In this document: positions 61,701 to 64,000 of the stretch, one piece after another | Layout of the letters: each line of letters opens with the position of its first letter | Numbering within the stretch: the stretch's first letter is position 1 | From: Ancylostoma caninum | Lineage: Eukaryota; Nematoda; Chromadorea; Rhabditida; Ancylostomatidae | Assembly (NCBI GenBank): GCA_037903475.1 | Contig: JBAJFG010000261.1 | Span: forward strand, 558,001-622,000 | Reading direction: 5' to 3' | Length of the DNA: 64,000 nucleotides | Program-made: the position numbers and the translations under genes | The notes under the pieces: model-generated | What the model was told of the DNA's origin: nothing | The model's database searches: none | What the model saw: the letters and a program-made list of their open reading frames with translations, nothing else

Positions 61701-62574
61701 AATACCATTTTACCTGGTGATGTTGGTGTAACAGAGGAACTTTGGTGCAAAAAATAACGTGGTGCAAAGTTCGACATTTTGTGAAATATGATTGTCACAT
61801 CAGATCCAGCTGGTTTACATGTAGTCTGTTCCAAGAACAACGATGGTTCCGCATTTGTGCCCATGATCTGGATTTCTCTCCCACCTCTCGGGACACGGTG
61901 CTATTTCTCGCGCTCTCACCTCCTCTATTATCTTCGCAACTATTTTCCCCGTTGAAACGCACTACACAAATAGCACAAAGCAGATGCTGCATCAACTTTA
62001 TCTGTAACGTAATGCAGCCGTATTCTTATTCAAATTCTTTAGATCGATAGCATTCGATGAATCTATATACATCCATTAGAAGACAACTAAGAAAAATTGG
62101 CACTATTCGGCCAGTTCTGCCCCAAAATTTCAAGAAAAAATTTTCGCCCAAACTTCGCCCAGGGGGGTTATTTGGGGTGCTGATCACGAATATCATATCC
62201 ATTTTGTACCGTAACCCCATTTTTGTAGGGTTACGGTAAGGTTGCCTCAGGTTATCTAAGTCTAGATTAATGGATAATCGTTTGATATCCATTCCAATTT
62301 CAGAAGAGTTTTCAGCAGGTCGATCAGAAGAAAAATCATCCACAACTCCTTACACGGCGGCAAGCATACATTGTTGAATTAAACTTCAATCCTCACCTTC
62401 TTCAGAGCTGCAACTTTGCTGGAAAGTTCATCTACAAGGCTATCATTATGACGCTCCAGGTAGCTGCTCTCATAGTTATTGCTTGTACTCGGCCCTGGAA
62501 GAAAGAGGATCCAGTACAACTCAAAACAAATGACAAAAGGAAACAAAAGCACCTCTCGTACCGCGATATGCCAT
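58720..62574 (-). CDS. BET1: BET1-like SNARE (ER-Golgi Qc-SNARE)
   Basis: BET1 drives fusion of ER-derived vesicles at the cis-Golgi, pairing with syntaxin-5-type, membrin/GOS and SEC22-type SNAREs. Four exons, all phases consistent: 62574-62553, 62494-62397, 60764-60632, 58793-58720 (stop TAG); 108 residues, close to the 118 of human BET1. Residues 1-25 are a short Ser/Asn/Tyr-rich head. The SNARE coil runs from about 26 to 84 and contains ELSSKVAALK, IGEDVREQN, LLNTMDDDFDS and MSTMKRLGIV, all matching the family. Residues 89-107 (MMCYLVLFALFVFFVIYYL) are the C-terminal anchor, with a single residue pair after it. Introns are 58, 1632 and 1838 bp, the latter two carrying foldbacks and a tandem repeat. 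A GACTTTCAG site 7 bases before the ATG suggests trans-splicing. Confidence 0.94.
59050..59369. repeat. foldback element (about 110 bp arms) in BET1 intron 3
   Basis: The left arm (from CATACCCTCATATAAAGCTG to TTGTAGCTATATATATAACC) has a near-exact inverse on the right ending CAGTTTTATATGAGGGTATG. Shared internal blocks include AAGAAAGTTTAACCAGTTTC and CGCTAAGCTATTTGTAGCTA. The spacer is about 100 bases. It is a MITE-like element with no coding capacity. Confidence 0.85.
59582..59790. repeat. 59-bp tandem repeat, about 3.5 copies, in BET1 intron 3
   Basis: The unit begins TTTTGGACGCCGGCGCACCC and continues through TTATCACACCGTTGGACCCG and ACTCCAGGCGTTTCCCCA. Copies start at about 59582, 59641, 59699 (lacking the first 8 bases) and 59751 (partial). 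Open frames on both strands here are by-products of the repeat. Confidence 0.85.
60992..61280. repeat. 289-bp foldback element in BET1 intron 2
   Basis: It begins ATTCATTTAAGTCCTTTTGT and ends with the inverse ACAAAAGGACTTGAGTGAAT. The arms pair for about 125-130 bases, sharing TTGAACAATA, CTTATAGGGC, GCGACGTAGCGCCGAAAC-type and GTTCTACTGCTAGCGAC blocks. The loop is about 35 bases near 61120-61155. It has no gene and is probably a MITE. Confidence 0.85.
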
Positions 62575-62581
62575 GTTTACG

Positions 62582-62594
62582 CTGAAAGTCGCAG
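62582..62594 (-). promoter_or_regulatory. probable spliced-leader trans-splice acceptor of BET1-like gene
   Basis: On the - strand CGACTTTCAG precedes CGTAAAC-ATG, leaving a 7-base 5' leader after the AG. TTTCAG is the nematode acceptor consensus, and no upstream coding exon was found. It supports both trans-splicing and the chosen start codon. Confidence 0.65.
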
Positions 62595-62599
62595 GTTAT

Positions 62600-64000
62600 A
62601 TAGCCGACAACGAGGATTCTCCGCTGTAACAATCAAAATACAGTATGTGAAAATTATTCAGGACAGCAGAAGCGAATCACCAGCAAGACACCGGGCGAGA
62701 CAGGGAAAACAACAGTTACCGCGCTCCATTGCGATTTGCGTGCCACGTCAGCCCTCGTCCGCTCGTCCGGTCCCCATCAACTGGTTCCGTCGAGCTTCTG
62801 ATATCACATGTTCGCTTGCATCATGCTGTGCATGGCTTCAGCTGTTTCTCTCTTGTATTAGTGTGCTTACTCATTTACATCTAGGTCCAGGTAATCTCTC
62901 GTTCCGATCACCCATGGCGCTGTTCTATTACATGCTTGCTTCGTATTTCTTGACAGGGATGAGAATACGATCTCGATGGGGACGTATTTTTACGCTGCAG
63001 CCCAGCTGGATAATCATAAATTATCGTGAAGGGATTAATGGCGGACTTATTCGTGATATGCAGTCGTTTCCAAGCGATACCAAACAGGTTTCACGCGAAC
63101 AATTGCGTCACGTGATCACTGAATGCCACCAAAGTCAAGATTTCCAGTGTCGAGTACATATTGCTTGTAAAATCTCCCTGCGCTCAGTCTCCATCTCATC
63201 CCATCCCAGAAGTCAGCCACCATCTAGCGAAGTATTCATTATTAAGGTTCTTCGAGTTCTAGTGTCTTACACATTGCTCGCTATCATCGACAGATCGATG
63301 ATCCTTGTAGTATTCATGTTCACCGCCGATACTGTACCTCCTGTGGAGGGGGCGGAGCTGACCTGTCTCATGCTTGAGATAGTTATTCCTAGGCAGTATG
63401 ATGTTGTAAGCCGCAAGAGGCGCTCGTTACTCACTTTACTCTTCGCACTCACTCTCTCTGTACAGTAAGATAAATATTCCACTGAACCACCGCCTTAATT
63501 GTGCATTCGGACTACACAAGGTCCAAGAGTCTCAACGCCCACAACATTTGGTGCATCGGCTAAAATAAAGCCATTCCTCCCGCGTCAGAGCGTAACAACT
63601 CTGGAGCCTGGAGAAGAGACTAGCTCACACCAGAGCAATTTCACGGCCCACCCCAAGCCGTAAGAGGTTAGCAAAGTCTATCCTAGGAGCCAAAGTGCCC
63701 TAAAACCACAGATCCAATCAAGGATCCAGAATCGATATCGATTCAACTCAGCCTAACTGGCACTACAGTTAGCGCTTGCGTGAGCTAATTGCAACGCACA
63801 TAGTCGTCTCTGAACGACAAATCTCACGGAAATCTTTCTGAAGTGAGCCAAAAAAGCCATGGCACTTCACTTCCACAGAATTCCCATTGTCCTTAGCGCC
63901 AGATCGCTAAGGAAAGTTGTAAATTTCTACAAGGAGAGTGCAAAAAATGTAGAATATAGAGCAGACAACGAAGATATTGAGAGCTGTAACTCTACAACAG
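62600..64000. other. upstream region of the BET1-like gene with an unexplained long open frame
   Basis: This is the promoter side of the BET1-like gene, which is transcribed leftward. A + strand frame stays open from 62479 to 63468 (329 codons), overlapping BET1 exon 1 antisense. Its product is Arg/Ser-rich with scattered hydrophobic patches and matches no family I know, so I do not call it a gene. From 63480 to 64000 I see nothing supportable. Confidence 0.4.

Noticed and set aside
62479..63468. 329-codon + strand frame as a real protein-coding gene
   Set aside because: It overlaps verified BET1 exons antisense, has no recognisable domain and has the Arg/Ser-rich composition common in shadow frames. 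Kept only as an observation.

Overview
The window looks like nuclear DNA from a parasitic nematode, most likely a strongylid/hookworm-type worm. Coding exons are short and joined by GT...AG introns with T-rich CAG acceptors. Two genes have a CAG acceptor 1 or 7 bases before the ATG, as expected for spliced-leader trans-splicing. Introns reach several kb, and the DNA is crowded with Tc1/mariner relatives, RTE-type retrotransposon remnants and foldback elements. No operon-like, bacterial, viral, rRNA or CRISPR sequence was seen. Species assignment is inference; no marker gene is present.

Two genes can be assembled exon by exon from start to stop. (1) A TXNDC12/ERp18-type thioredoxin protein on the + strand, 34493-44242, has six coding exons: signal peptide, WCGAC active site, cis-proline motif, an unusual lysine/glutamate-rich tail of about 106 residues, and a last micro-exon coding only KEEL-stop, an ER-retention signal. 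Its 6.4 kb first intron holds a decayed mariner element and its third intron holds a 250-bp-arm foldback. (2) A BET1-type SNARE on the - strand, 58720-62574, has four exons and 108 residues ending in a single membrane anchor. Its introns hold two foldbacks and a 59-bp tandem repeat. Both products act in the early secretory pathway, but they lie about 14 kb apart on opposite strands and nothing shows co-regulation.

A third gene is partly visible: two exons of a rhodopsin-family peptide GPCR (tachykinin/NPY-receptor-like, TM1 and TM2) on the - strand at 18675-15360. Its later exons were not found in the window. A 33-codon exon resembling a laminin IV (SYGG) segment lies on the - strand at 24307-24208, and a possible signal-peptide exon lies on the + strand at 53756-53941. 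Both are weak calls.

The rest is gene-poor and repeat-rich. It includes a 1.26 kb mariner-family element with TA target site and one stop plus one frameshift (36700-37963), a 918 bp non-autonomous element with perfect 27-bp termini (44863-45780), a 203 bp mariner-type MITE (25604-25806), and a GC-rich MITE (54364-54508). A roughly 1.07 kb palindrome (50303-51368) lies left of an RTE reverse-transcriptase fragment that is fused to a truncated DDE transposase (51785-53277). There are also a 512 bp element with GTGGACCCGCACATG-like internal repeats and a tRNA-Ser-like insert (57831-58342), and a perfect 37-bp hairpin (46957-47037).
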